Shown here: positions 35,023 to 43,977 of the stretch, piece by piece
How the letters are laid out: each line of letters begins with the position of its first letter
Numbering within the stretch: the first letter of the stretch is position 1
The notes under the pieces: model-generated
Databases searched by the model: none
The model's input: the letters and a program-made list of their open reading frames with translations, nothing else
Told to the model about the DNA's origin: nothing
Position numbers and translations under genes: made by a program
DNA from: Phycisphaera sp.
GTDB taxonomy: Bacteria > Planctomycetota > Phycisphaerae > Phycisphaerales > UBA1924
NCBI GenBank assembly: GCA_003712165.1
Contig: RHLH01000001.1
Span: 2,639,575-2,703,574, forward strand
Direction: 5' to 3'
Length of the DNA: 64,000 bases

Positions 35023-35850
35023 TTAGATGCTAGGCGGTTGTAAATCGGCGCGATCGTGCTGTTGCTGAACGACGTTGTCGGTCCACGCGAGGCCGATCGG
35101 GATGCCCACGAGTGCTCCGGCGGCCCAGTCAAGAGGCGTCAGCCAGCCGAGCCTGAAGAGCGTTCGCTCGTACACGGCATCGACAACATCGCCCGCCAGA
35201 ACCTGAGCCGAGAGCGGACCCAGCACAGCGAGGACCGCAGGGATCGCCACGACCGTCCAGCCCGGGAGCCTCAAGAACACCAGCCTCGCGGTGGCAGCGC
35301 CGATGATGCCCGCGACGAAGGCAGCGCCGATCGTCTGTCCCTTCAGGGGCTCGATCGCGATCACCCAGGCCGCGGTACCTGCAAGAGCCAGGCCCGCTGC
35401 GAGCGCCACGAGGACACCGGTCAGCCCGGCCTCGGTCTCGGGATCGAGGTCATCGATCGAAAACCGGCGCACGACCCATGCGATCCCGCCGATGAGCGCA
35501 GCAATCACAAGACCCTCGAGCATCAGCGGCTGCAGCGGCGACTCACGTGTGACCGCGACGATCGTGTCGAGCCTGCCCGAGAGCCACGCGGCCCACGAGA
35601 GCACGAGCCCCGCGCACACGAAGCCCACGTTCAGCCCCGCTGCCCTGCTCCCGATCGCGCCTGCACCTGCGGCGAATGCAAAGGCCAGTATCCCGGATAT
35701 CAGCCCGAAGACAGGGCTTTGGCCGACGAGAAGGGTCGCATGTGTCCCGCCGTCGTTGCCCCGCAGTGAGCCCACGAGGAGCCCTGCGATCGGACCGATC
35801 GCCGCAAAAGCGACAGCGAGCGCGATGAGTCCTCGAAGAGCCCTGGGCAT
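35023..35850 (-). CDS. Hypothetical polytopic membrane protein
   Basis: The 275-residue product begins MPRALRGLIALAVAFAAIG at ATG 35850; an in-frame start 7 codons upstream is less likely. Seven or eight hydrophobic helices rich in Ala, Gly, Val and Leu cover most of the chain, with charged loops RRFSIDDLDPETEA and YERTLFRLG. The last 15 residues (WTDNVVQQQHDRADLQ) are polar. No motif identifies a transporter or enzyme family. It begins 41 bases after the htpX stop and ends 115 bases before folE2, so it may belong to the same transcript as lemA-htpX. Confidence 0.65.
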   Translation of the reverse strand: MPRALRGLIALAVAFAAIGPIAGLLVGSLRGNDGGTHATLLVGQSPVFGLISGILAFAFAAGAGAIGSRAAGLNVGFVCAGLVLSWAAWLSGRLDTIVAVTRESPLQPLMLEGLVIAALIGGIAWVVRRFSIDDLDPETEAGLTGVLVALAAGLALAGTAAWVIAIEPLKGQTIGAAFVAGIIGAATARLVFLRLPGWTVVAIPAVLAVLGPLSAQVLAGDVVDAVYERTLFRLGWLTPLDWAAGALVGIPIGLAWTDNVVQQQHDRADLQPPSI

Positions 35851-35891
35851 CAGCTCATCATCGGCGCGCAAGGTGCCCCGATCTACAAGTA

Positions 35892-37133
35892 TCAGCGGTT
35901 GAGTGCCATGAGCCGGGCGATGCGGTCCTCGACGGGCGGGTGTGAGCAGAACAGGGAGCTCACATTCTGGTGCGAACGGCGCATCTTCCGGAGCGGGTTG
36001 ATGATGAACATGTGAGCCGTGCCCCGGTTGGCTGTATCGACGAGCGGCTCATCGTCCCCTGCGAGCTTGCGAAGAGCGCTTGCAAGCCCCATCGGGTTTC
36101 GCGTCAGCTCGACCGCGCCGGCGTCGGCGAGGTACTCGCGCTTGCGAGAGTACGCCATCTGGATAAGTTTGGCCAAGAGCGGCGCGATGATCGCCAGCAG
36201 GATCGCGACGATGAAGACGACGATGTACGCCGCCCCGCCGCCCTTGGAGTCGCTTCGGCGGCCGGCTCGCGTGTAGAAAGTCATGCGCAAGAAGATGTCG
36301 CAAGCCATAACGATAAGCCCGACCATGGTTGCCATGAGCAGGCTGAAACGGATGTCGTAGTGACGGATGTGCGCCATTTCGTGCGCGATCACGCCCTGGA
36401 GTTCGTCGCGGTTGAGCTTTGATCGGAGGCCTGTGGTTATCGCGACCACGCCGTTCTCGGGGTCGCGCCCGGTTGCGAAGGCGTTCATCGCGCTCTCGGG
36501 AATGAGATAGACCTTGGGCATGGGCAAGCCTGCGGCGAGGCGCATCTCATCAACGACGTTGAACAGCTCCGGGTCGAGTTCTGGTGTGATCTGCTGCGCG
36601 TGGACCATGCGGAGGATCGCGTTGGCGCCCTGGAAGTAGCTCCAGAAGGCGCCCATCACGGCAACCACGAGCGCGACGCCCGCGCCGAGCAAGAGCGAGG
36701 GCAGGTAGAAAGCTGCGTCCCCAAAGACTGAGAGGTCGAGTCCGAGCACCCGAGTCGGCTTTGCCCTGCCCGCGATGTCTTCGGAATCCTGGACGAACTC
36801 GTCGGACATCACATCGCGATCGGCGAGCCTTGCGTAATCATGTGTCGCGGCCTTGGCTGAGTCGTAGGTCCCCGCGCCGACCGGGATGATCACACCGCCG
36901 ATGATCGCGCCGATGGCAACACCGAGCAGGATCATCAAGACCATGAGCAGCACGCTGTCGCGTTTGTTCTTGCGGATCAGGTCGTGGAAGGTGATGCTGC
37001 CCGGATAGGCGCTGGCCTTCTCGCTGATGCGCTTGTCCATCGCGGAGGGCTGCCTCTTACGAGGCGGGCGCGGCTGATTGCCGCGCGATCCGCCCCCGCG
37101 GGCCGGTCTCGGGTGTGGTCGGTTGCCGCTCAT
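35892..37133 (-). CDS. htpX: M48 family membrane metalloprotease, HtpX type
   Basis: HtpX-type proteases degrade misfolded membrane proteins together with FtsH. The 413-residue chain has the zinc site HEMAH at 251-255 (VIAHEMAHIRHYD) and the third ligand Glu in SRKREYLADAGAVELT. Helices lie at about 60-85, 140-165, 265-290 and 305-325. The N-terminal 45 residues are Pro/Arg/Gly-rich (NRPHPRPARGGGSRGNQPRPPRKRQPS) and unlike other family members, and a loop at 90-130 is inserted between the first two helices. lemA lies 21 bases upstream on the same strand, the classic LemA-HtpX pair. Confidence 0.92.
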   Translation of the reverse strand: MSGNRPHPRPARGGGSRGNQPRPPRKRQPSAMDKRISEKASAYPGSITFHDLIRKNKRDSVLLMVLMILLGVAIGAIIGGVIIPVGAGTYDSAKAATHDYARLADRDVMSDEFVQDSEDIAGRAKPTRVLGLDLSVFGDAAFYLPSLLLGAGVALVVAVMGAFWSYFQGANAILRMVHAQQITPELDPELFNVVDEMRLAAGLPMPKVYLIPESAMNAFATGRDPENGVVAITTGLRSKLNRDELQGVIAHEMAHIRHYDIRFSLLMATMVGLIVMACDIFLRMTFYTRAGRRSDSKGGGAAYIVVFIVAILLAIIAPLLAKLIQMAYSRKREYLADAGAVELTRNPMGLASALRKLAGDDEPLVDTANRGTAHMFIINPLRKMRRSHQNVSSLFCSHPPVEDRIARLMALNR

Positions 37134-37154
37134 GGAGTAAACGCCTGCTCCGGA

Positions 37155-37739
37155 TTACGAGAAGCTGACCTGTGGCGCCGCCTTCTCGGCCTCGTTCTCG
37201 ACCTCGAAGTATTCCTTCTTTTCGAAGTTGAAGATACCAACAACGATGTTCGCCGGGAAGGTCGTTCTGCCGACCTCGTAACGAGCGACCGTGTCGTTGT
37301 AGTGCTGGCGCGAGAAACCGATCTTGTTCTCGGTGCTGGTCAGTTCTTCCTGAAGCGAGAGGAAGTTGGTGTTGGCCTTGAGGTCGGGGTACGCCTCTGC
37401 GACAGCCATCAGTCTGCCGAGCGCCTGCGTGAGTTCGCCCTCTGCCTGACCGATCTCCTTTGCTCCGGTGTTTGATGCATCGTGCACCTGAACTGCTTTG
37501 GCGCGCGCTGAGATCACCGCATCGAGTGTCTCCTTCTCGTGGCTCGCGTAGCCCTTGACGGTCTCGACGAGGTTCGGGATCAGGTCGTAGCGGCGTTTGA
37601 GCTGAACATCGATTTGTGCCCAGCCGTTGTCAACTTCAACACCGGCTCGGATGAGCCTGTTGTACACCATGATGACGTACAGCACGAGAACAACCGCCAC
37701 GACAGCGAACACGCCAAGGAAGATCCAGAGTCCGGTCAT
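37155..37739 (-). CDS. lemA: LemA family protein
   Basis: The 194-residue product from ATG 37739 has one N-terminal membrane helix (GLWIFLGVFAVVAVVLVLYVIMVYN) followed by helices with the family signatures VDNGWAQIDVQLKRRYDLIPNLVETVKGYASHEK, LMAVAEAYPDLKANTNFLSLQEELTSTENKI and YNDTVARYEV. An upstream in-frame start would disturb the membrane anchor. LemA proteins are coiled helical bundles of unclear action, nearly always next to an M48 protease, as here with htpX 21 bases downstream. Probably forms a scaffold for the protease. Confidence 0.94.
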   Translation of the reverse strand: MTGLWIFLGVFAVVAVVLVLYVIMVYNRLIRAGVEVDNGWAQIDVQLKRRYDLIPNLVETVKGYASHEKETLDAVISARAKAVQVHDASNTGAKEIGQAEGELTQALGRLMAVAEAYPDLKANTNFLSLQEELTSTENKIGFSRQHYNDTVARYEVGRTTFPANIVVGIFNFEKKEYFEVENEAEKAAPQVSFS

Positions 37740-37924
37740 TGAGAAGCCTCCGATAGCCGCGAAGTCGGGGCCGGCGCACACCGACCATCCCCGCGGGCAT
37801 GGTACCCGACGGGCCGGGGCCGAATCTGAATGGGTGTATGGGCCCCCGCCTGCCTTGTTCTTGGGATTCAGGGCGGCTCAGTTCCGTCCCGTGTAGCATC
37901 TCATGAGTCAGCAGGAGGTTCCCG

Positions 37925-39157
37925 ATGGCCGATCAGAAAGACACGACCGCCAGCAGCACACCCGAGCCCGACTTCGGCAGGCCGTTTAGGCTCACCGCGG
38001 ACGACCTGTTCAGTGATCTGCTCTGGCCCAAGCTGTTTCGCGTGCCGAGGCTTGCGCTCAGAGCGGACCGGATCGGGCTTGCGGTTTTCCTGATCCTGCT
38101 GATCGGATTCTTCGACCAGACGCTCGCCGCACTGGCGAATACCGAAGAGAACCCCGCGCAGCCCATCGTCGAGATGCTCGCTGTCAGGTTCACGCAGAGT
38201 CAGTCGATGACTGTCGAGATGATTTCCGGGCTCGCGGTTGGCGATGCCCTGCTCGCGGGCTGGGCCGGCACGTGGGGCACGATCACATCGACATTCCAGG
38301 ATGCGCCGTGGCGCTCGTCGTTCGTCATCCCGTTCGCGTTCGTGCTCTACGTCATGTTCGCGGTCGGCATCTCACGCATGGCGGTCGACGACTTCTCGCG
38401 CGGCAAATCGATTCGCTGGACCGACGGGCTTGTCTGGGCCATCAAGGGTCTCTCGAGCGCGCTGGTCGCGCACCTGATCCCGCTCTTTGTGATAGGGCTG
38501 ATCACCGCGGTCCTGTTCCTGGGAGGCTGGGTGCTGCTCGGTGTGCCCTTCGTGAATCTCGTCGGGTCGATCTTCTCGATCCTCGGCATCGTTCTCGCGC
38601 TCATCGCGGTGCTCATGCTCATCGGGTTCGGGCTCGGGGCGCCGATGCTATCGCCCGCGATCGCCTCCGAAGGATTCGACGGCATCGAGGCGATGCAGCG
38701 GATCTACAGCTACGTCTTCACCAAACCCGCGAGGTTCGCGATCTACTCGATTGTGCTCTTCGTGCAGTTCATCGTCGTGGGATCGATCGCCGCGGCTCTG
38801 GCCAGCGCGACGCGCGGCTTTGCGAGTTGGGGCATGGGGCTCATGTTCGACTGGACAGGCAACAACGACGGGCTCGCGGTCGCGCAGGGCATCGCGACCG
38901 AGGAGGTTGGCTTCTCGGGCGAGTGGGCCGCCGACGTTGTGCACCTGATGCTCCGCCTGCCCGCGCTCATCGTCGGTGGGTTCATGCTCTGCTACTGGAT
39001 CAGCGGCTGGAGCGTGCAGTACCTGCTCCTGCGCCAGGCGACTGACGGCCAGGACGTGACGGACATCTACGTGCCGGGCGAGATGGAAGCGCGCATCGAG
39101 CGAGCGCTCGCCTCGCGTGTCGCGGGCAGCGAGCAGACTCAGTCAGACGAAGACTGA
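37925..39157 (+). CDS. Hypothetical multi-span membrane protein
   Basis: ATG 37925 has a strong AGGAGG 7 bases upstream. The 410-residue chain has about six or seven membrane helices: near 50-68, 138-155, 180-205, 212-240, 265-290 and 350-372. The N-terminal 40 residues are polar. A loop of about 65 residues at 70-135 (EENPAQPIVEMLAVRFTQSQSM) and another at 300-345 are presumably outside. The pattern of long helices and amphipathic loops recalls uncharacterised planctomycete membrane proteins related to glycerophosphoryl-type or DUF4013-like families, but I cannot name one. It converges on truB with a 19-base overlap. Confidence 0.65.
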   Translation: MADQKDTTASSTPEPDFGRPFRLTADDLFSDLLWPKLFRVPRLALRADRIGLAVFLILLIGFFDQTLAALANTEENPAQPIVEMLAVRFTQSQSMTVEMISGLAVGDALLAGWAGTWGTITSTFQDAPWRSSFVIPFAFVLYVMFAVGISRMAVDDFSRGKSIRWTDGLVWAIKGLSSALVAHLIPLFVIGLITAVLFLGGWVLLGVPFVNLVGSIFSILGIVLALIAVLMLIGFGLGAPMLSPAIASEGFDGIEAMQRIYSYVFTKPARFAIYSIVLFVQFIVVGSIAAALASATRGFASWGMGLMFDWTGNNDGLAVAQGIATEEVGFSGEWAADVVHLMLRLPALIVGGFMLCYWISGWSVQYLLLRQATDGQDVTDIYVPGEMEARIERALASRVAGSEQTQSDED

Positions 39158-39882
39158 TCGAGTAGGTTCTCAGGAATAGGCAACAGGTCAGCAGGCGTCA
39201 TCGCCTCGTGCAGATCGTCGAGTGTGACACTGCTGCCGATATCGAACGCGCCGACGCGCGTCCGGCGGAGGCTGTCGAGCATGCCGCCCGTGCCGAGCGA
39301 TTCACCAATATCGCGCGCGAGCGAGCGGATGTACGTCCCTTTGCCGCAGGTAATCGTCAACTCGAGCACGGGCCAGTCGAACTTGGTGATCTCGATGTTG
39401 TCGATGCGCACCGGGCGGGGATCGAGCTTCGGCATGTCTGCTTCGTTCTCGGCCTTGCGCGCCAGCGCGTACGCCCGTCGGCCCCCCACCTTCATCGCGC
39501 TGTACGCGGGCGGTCTCTGCATGACATCGCCAACGAACCGCGGGAGCACTTCCCGCACACGCCCAACCGTCACCGGATCGCACTGCACGGCCTCGATCGG
39601 TCCCTCTCGGTCGTCCGTCCGTGAGATGTGCGCGAGGTTGACCCCCGCCTCGTAGACCTTCTGCCCCACCATGACCCTGTCCTGGAGTTTGGTTGCCCTG
39701 CCGACTAGAACGACGAGCACGCCCGAGGCGAGCGGGTCGAGCGTGCCGCCGTGACCGACCTTGATCCGTTTGGGCGAGCCGCCGTTCCGCATGCGCCACC
39801 GGATGTTGGCGCAGACATCCATGGAGGTTTTGCCAAGGGGCTTGTCGATGATGAGGATGCCCGCGGGGGCTGGCTGGTCCAC
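39139..39882 (-). CDS. truB: tRNA pseudouridine55 synthase
   Basis: TruB makes pseudouridine 55 in the T loop of nearly all tRNAs. The 247-residue product shows the start GILIIDKPLGKTS, catalytic motif KVGHGGTLDPLASGVL (Asp49), MQRPPAYSAMKVGGRRAYALAR and GTYIRSLARDIGESLGTGGML. I use GTG 39882, which has GGAGG 5 bases before it; the frame is open further upstream only through the divergent tRNA-Ser region. Its end overlaps the convergent membrane protein gene by 19 bases. Confidence 0.95.
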   Translation of the reverse strand: MDQPAPAGILIIDKPLGKTSMDVCANIRWRMRNGGSPKRIKVGHGGTLDPLASGVLVVLVGRATKLQDRVMVGQKVYEAGVNLAHISRTDDREGPIEAVQCDPVTVGRVREVLPRFVGDVMQRPPAYSAMKVGGRRAYALARKAENEADMPKLDPRPVRIDNIEITKFDWPVLELTITCGKGTYIRSLARDIGESLGTGGMLDSLRRTRVGAFDIGSSVTLDDLHEAMTPADLLPIPENLLDQSSSD

Positions 39883-39939
39883 GTCTGCCTCCGTCTGCCG
39901 GGGGAGAGTCTGCGTGCTAGTATTGGCCTCGCAAGTCAC

Positions 39940-40026
39940 GGAGCGGTGGCCGAGCGGTTTAAGGCGCACGATTGGAATTCGTGTGGGGGTGAAAGCCCCT
40001 CGTGGGTTCGAATCCCACCCGCTCCG
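39940..40026 (+). tRNA. tRNA-Ser (anticodon GGA)
   Basis: Acceptor arm GGAGCGG (39940-39946) pairs with CCGCTCC (40019-40025), with discriminator G at 40026. The anticodon stem CACGA/TCGTG holds the loop TTGGAAT with anticodon GGA at 39974-39976. A long variable arm (GGGGGTGAAAGCCCC) and T arm GTGGG-TTCGAAT-CCCAC complete a class II tRNA, as expected for serine. CCA is not encoded. It reads UCC and UCU codons. Confidence 0.97.
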
Positions 40027-40039
40027 CTTTGTATTCTAC

Positions 40040-40080
40040 GAAACGTCCGCAGGGCCGAACCCCGCGGGCGTTTCTCATTA
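40040..40080 (+). terminator. Hairpin after tRNA-Ser, probable terminator
   Basis: GAAACGTCCGC-A-GGG (40040-40054) pairs with CCCGCGGGCGTTTC (40061-40074) with one bulged A and one G-T pair around a six-base loop. The T-run after it is poor (TCATTA), so it may act as a terminator with help or as a transcript-protecting stem. Confidence 0.6.
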
Positions 40081-40117
40081 GTCTCGCTTGCACACAACCG
40101 TGCATCGCTCGCTGGCG

Positions 40118-41794
40118 TTACTCACTAACGACAATGTGGTTCCCGGTAATGTTGCTCAGAACCGTAACCTGCTCCGACGCGACGGGCCAGTGCACGTGTA
40201 CGGTCTGCGCTGAGTCTGCGCCGAGCCCGAAGAAGAGCTTGGTTTCGTCCTGTGAGTGCGAGCTGGTGCCGCCCTTGATTTGCCTGACATGCGTCTGGCC
40301 AGAGGCGGTGGTGAGCACGACCTTGGCACCGATACAGTCTGCGTTGCTGGCACTCGGAGCAAGCTCGACGATCAGCGAGTTGTGGTTGTCACGATGGCAG
40401 TTGTTCTGGTAGAGCTGGAGACCACCTCCTTCGTTGATCACGAGAAGATCCTGGTCGCCGTCGAGGTCGTAGTCTGCAAGCGCACTGCCCCGAACGTTAA
40501 AGGTACCTAACTGCAATTGGCCTGGCACTTTGTTCCCTACTTCGGAGTAAATCACCGATGGCACGTTCTCCCGACCCGCGCCCACGAAAAGCTCCTGCTT
40601 GCCGTCGAGATCGAAATCGGCGAAGTTCACGCCCCATGACAGGTCGTTGGCGAGCCCGTAGCGCCACGCGACGTTTGATCCGTACCAGGGCCCCCGTGAG
40701 AGATAGAGCGTGTTGCCGATCGTCGTGATGTTGTTGCGGTTCGCGTAATGGTTCGGCACGTCTGAGATATAGATATCAAACGCCCCGTCGCCGTTCACAT
40801 CGCCGAAGTCGATGCCCATCGCGGCGGGTGTGTCGGCGCCGATGAGTGATTGTGACGCAACAAACTGGCCTGCGCCGTTGTTGATCAGAACGGTGTCACG
40901 CAGATCCTCGTCGAGCATGTCGAACGGGTTGTTGCCCACGTGGCCCACGTAGATGTCGGGCCAGATGTCGCCATTGAGGTGGCCCGATCGCACGACGAGC
41001 GTGGAGCGAGACGTGATGGCTCCCGTGGGGATCGCCGCTGCGTCAATCGAAAATGTGCCGTCGCCGTTGTTCCGGTAGAGTACGTCCTGGTTGGCGAGCT
41101 TGCCGACCGAGTCGAGCTTCGGATCGGAGATCGAGCCGGCCCTGTTGATCACCATGTGCCCGACGTAGAGATCGATCCATCCGTCAAGGTTGTAATCGAG
41201 AAACGTCGCCGAGCGGGTCTGGTAGCAGCCGTAGGTCAGATCATCGCCGAGCACGCCCGGCATCCAAGCGGGGCAGTCCATGAGGTTGGCCGCCTGCGTC
41301 ACATCGACGAACATCCCGGCCTGCATCAGCCCACCGCTTTCGACAAACATGTTCTTCAAAAGCAGATTGGGCGGCCCGTCGAGCGGGTTGTCCACGATCG
41401 AATTCAGAAAGAACGCCTCGTTGGCCGTGTACAAGAAGAGATCGACATCCCCGTCCCGGTCATAGTCGGCAGCGAGCGCGCCGGCGAAATCGTAGTTCGG
41501 GAGCACTGGTAAGAGCGAGTTCATCGTTGTGAACGTGCCGTCCTGGTTGTTGATGTAGATGTTGGGTGTTGTCAGACCTGAGCCTGAGACATCGAACCCG
41601 TTGGTCGCAAGGATGTCGGGGTAGCCGTCGTTGTTCGCGTCAAACCAGACGACTCCGAGACTGTGCCTTGTCGGGGATGAGTAGTACTCGGTGTGCAGTC
41701 CCGCTTGGAAGGTGACATTGGTGAAGCTGAGCGCCTGAGCCTGAGCGTTGCCAACCAGCATTGCACCGACGAACGGAACTAGAATCTTCTTCAT
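40118..41794 (-). CDS. Exported CRTAC1-like FG-GAP protein with ASPIC/UnbV end
   Basis: The 558-residue product from ATG 41794 has a signal peptide (MKKILVPFVGAMLVGNAQA). FG-GAP-like cores recur: DANNDGYPDILA, DYDRDGDVDLFLY, DYNLDGWIDLYVG, LNGDIWPDIYVG, DVNGDGAFDIYIS, DFDLDGKQELFVG and DYDLDGDQDLLV, making a seven-bladed propeller. The C-terminus (about 475-555) is an ASPIC/UnbV domain (NSLIVELAPSASNADCIGAKVVLTTASGQTHVRQIKGGTSSHSQ ... LFFGLG), the combination known from CRTAC1 and planctomycete UnbV proteins. Several Cys pairs could form disulphides. Probably calcium-binding, exported and of structural or adhesive use. The upstream gap to 42050 holds no gene. Confidence 0.88.
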   Translation of the reverse strand: MKKILVPFVGAMLVGNAQAQALSFTNVTFQAGLHTEYYSSPTRHSLGVVWFDANNDGYPDILATNGFDVSGSGLTTPNIYINNQDGTFTTMNSLLPVLPNYDFAGALAADYDRDGDVDLFLYTANEAFFLNSIVDNPLDGPPNLLLKNMFVESGGLMQAGMFVDVTQAANLMDCPAWMPGVLGDDLTYGCYQTRSATFLDYNLDGWIDLYVGHMVINRAGSISDPKLDSVGKLANQDVLYRNNGDGTFSIDAAAIPTGAITSRSTLVVRSGHLNGDIWPDIYVGHVGNNPFDMLDEDLRDTVLINNGAGQFVASQSLIGADTPAAMGIDFGDVNGDGAFDIYISDVPNHYANRNNITTIGNTLYLSRGPWYGSNVAWRYGLANDLSWGVNFADFDLDGKQELFVGAGRENVPSVIYSEVGNKVPGQLQLGTFNVRGSALADYDLDGDQDLLVINEGGGLQLYQNNCHRDNHNSLIVELAPSASNADCIGAKVVLTTASGQTHVRQIKGGTSSHSQDETKLFFGLGADSAQTVHVHWPVASEQVTVLSNITGNHIVVSE

Positions 41795-42049
41795 AAAGCA
41801 CCCCCGACGCATGGTTCCACCGCGGTGCAACCGCCCACGCCGAGATACGTGGATTTGCGGTCATTCACTGCGAATTGCACACATCAGCCGCGAACCGAAC
41901 AGCCAGCGGCCCCAAGACCCTGCCAGTATATCAGACGCGCTTTCTCCTTTGGCGTTATTCTTCGATGATCAGCGTTCAAGAAGCATGTCAAACCCGGCGG
42001 CCACGGGCACGCTCGGCCTCTGGGTCTCCAAAGTAAGGTTTGGTGGCCA

Positions 42050-43414
42050 ATGAGAATGACCAGACGCCGCTTTATGGGATCTGCAGCTGCGCTCGGGGCC
42101 GGGCTCTACGCGATGCCCGCGATGGGCCGCGTGTTTAGGGACAGCAAACTCCGCGTTCTCTCGGTCGGTGTCGTGGGCACGATCGGCGAGGCCGATCGGC
42201 GGATCATCAGCGACCACCCGAGCGCCGAGATCATCGGGCTCTGCGACGTCGACACCAGAGCGATCGCCAAGGCGCTCCAAGATCACCCCGATGCGTTCAC
42301 GTGCGAGGACTACCGCGAGGCCTTCGACAAACACGGTGACAAGTTCGACGCGATCATTGTCTCGACGCCAGATCACTCGCACTGCGCGATCATGACGATG
42401 GCGCTTGCGCGAGGCAAGCATGTGTACGGCCAGAAGCCGCTGGTCCAGCAGCTCGAAGAACTCGACATCCTCGACCGCGCCGTCAGGGCGAGACCAGAGC
42501 TGGTCACACAGACCGGCGCACAGCGGATCCAGTCCGCCGAACGCAGAGCCGCGTTCGATATTCTCAAGAGTGGCGCGCTCGGCAGGGTCATCGAGGTACA
42601 CGTCGCGTTCGGCAACGGCGCACTCGCAGGCGGGCACTACTTCGCCGATGGTGTGCTGGGTGATCCGGTCGAGCCGCCCAAAGAGACCAACTACGACCTC
42701 TGGCTCAACGGCGCGGAATATGAGCCCTGTAGACCCCAAATGGTCGAGCGGAAGTGGCGCAGCTGGTGGAACTACGGCGGGGGACAGATCGCCGACTGGG
42801 TTGTGCACCTGACTGACATCATCTTCTACGCGTACCCGGAGCTTCAGAGCCCGTCGCTCGTGTGCTCACGGACACCATCGCGAGATGTTTCCTCGTTCCA
42901 CGCGGAGCGTGTGTCGTCTACCCTGACGTACCGCGTCGATAGCGACCGCTTCGCGAACAAAACGTGCAACATGTACTTCTACGACACGGGACTCAAGCCC
43001 GACCGCGCGCAGCTCGGGATCGGCGAAGGCGATTGGCCGGGCGATATTTTCACTGTCGTTGTGTGCGAGGGGGGCACGCTGCTGCTGGGCCCGAGCGGCC
43101 CGATCGAGATCTGGCGCGAGGGCGTGATGACCCCGGGGCTCGAGATGCCCGGGCTGCCTGAGTACCCTGAATTCAACCACTGGCACGCGTGGGTTGACAA
43201 AGCGATCGGTGAGAGCACGCCCCACCACTGGGCACCGTTTCTTGAGTGCAACCGCTGTACGGAAGCCGGTCTGCTTGCGGTGAAGGCCGCGAAGTACCCG
43301 GGTCAGGTACTTGAGTGGGACAGAAAGCGGCTCGTGTTTACCAACCACGAGGAAGCGAATCACACACTCGTCCGCCGGGCGTACCGCGAAGGGTTCGAAC
43401 CGATTCGGCTCTAG
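42050..43414 (+). CDS. Tat-exported Gfo/Idh/MocA oxidoreductase
   Basis: The N-terminus MTRRRFMGSAAALGAGLYAMPAMG is a twin-arginine signal with RRRFMG, so the protein is exported folded with its cofactor. The NAD(P)-binding domain follows (VLSVGVVGTIGEADRRIISDH, IIGLCDVD) with the family lysine region YGQKPLVQQLEEL (EKP in most members, QKP here). The second half contains FGNGALAGGHYF, GGGQIADWVVHL (the active-site GGGxxxDxGxHxxD pattern) and a C-terminal NHWHAWVDKAIG. Planctomycetes have many exported members acting on sugars or glycosides. Start could be ATG 42050 or 42056. It ends with a 4-base convergent overlap with the DCC gene. 454 residues. Confidence 0.9.
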   Translation: MRMTRRRFMGSAAALGAGLYAMPAMGRVFRDSKLRVLSVGVVGTIGEADRRIISDHPSAEIIGLCDVDTRAIAKALQDHPDAFTCEDYREAFDKHGDKFDAIIVSTPDHSHCAIMTMALARGKHVYGQKPLVQQLEELDILDRAVRARPELVTQTGAQRIQSAERRAAFDILKSGALGRVIEVHVAFGNGALAGGHYFADGVLGDPVEPPKETNYDLWLNGAEYEPCRPQMVERKWRSWWNYGGGQIADWVVHLTDIIFYAYPELQSPSLVCSRTPSRDVSSFHAERVSSTLTYRVDSDRFANKTCNMYFYDTGLKPDRAQLGIGEGDWPGDIFTVVVCEGGTLLLGPSGPIEIWREGVMTPGLEMPGLPEYPEFNHWHAWVDKAIGESTPHHWAPFLECNRCTEAGLLAVKAAKYPGQVLEWDRKRLVFTNHEEANHTLVRRAYREGFEPIRL

Positions 43415-43848
43415 GAACGGAAGCCCGCAGCCGCGAGCGCAACACTCGCCTGACCGGGGTCGAGGAAGCGAGCTTGCAGATCGGGCGTGGGCACTCTGCA
43501 TGATTCGCGGTAGCCGAACAGCCGGTAGCGGTTCGCGGCGATGAGTCTGTACACGAGATCGCGCAGGAAGCTTGGGATGCACCTTAGGACGCTGCACAAA
43601 CCTGCCAGCGGCGTCTCGAGATGTCTGCCTACCTCCAGCACCGCCGAGGAGCGCTCGTAGACGCGCCCGTCCCGGATCATGATGAGTGTGCCGAGAATGT
43701 CTGGGTCGAATCCTGCCTTCGCAGCGAGCGTCCGCCCGGCCTCGGACTGGAGCGCTAGGAATCTGCAGCGCGACTGCGGGTCACGGTCGATGATCCAGTT
43801 GACCGTCCCGTTGCACAGGTTACAGACGCCGTCAAACAACACAACCAT
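43411..43848 (-). CDS. DCC-family thiol-disulphide oxidoreductase-like protein (DUF393)
   Basis: The hallmark motif appears at once: VVLFDGVCNLCNGTVNWIIDRD, with the CxxC of the DCC family, then FLALQSEAGRTLA and GTLIMIRDGRVYERSSAVLEVGRHLETPLAGL, and the family ending NRYRLFGYRESCRVPTPDLQARFL. I prefer ATG 43848, which has TTGGAG 6 bases upstream and places the motif at the normal position; an earlier ATG at 43908 lacks a site. The product is 145 residues, thioredoxin-like, probably a thiol redox protein. It is divergent from a membrane protein plus HTTM protein that follow. Confidence 0.9.
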   Translation of the reverse strand: MVVLFDGVCNLCNGTVNWIIDRDPQSRCRFLALQSEAGRTLAAKAGFDPDILGTLIMIRDGRVYERSSAVLEVGRHLETPLAGLCSVLRCIPSFLRDLVYRLIAANRYRLFGYRESCRVPTPDLQARFLDPGQASVALAAAGFRS

Positions 43849-43977
43849 CACAGGCTCCAACCCATCAGGGGCGTATTCTGTTCCAGGTTGAGGCTGGCGT
43901 GGGTCCATCCTGACGAATTCTAGTAGTCTTCTGGATTCTGGGTCTGAGTCTGCCGACCCATAACAGCGGGCCCTTCG

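Noticed and set aside
41818..41827. Palindrome CACCGCGGTG upstream of the CRTAC1-like gene
   Set aside because: Ten-base palindromes are expected by chance dozens of times in 64 kb of this composition.
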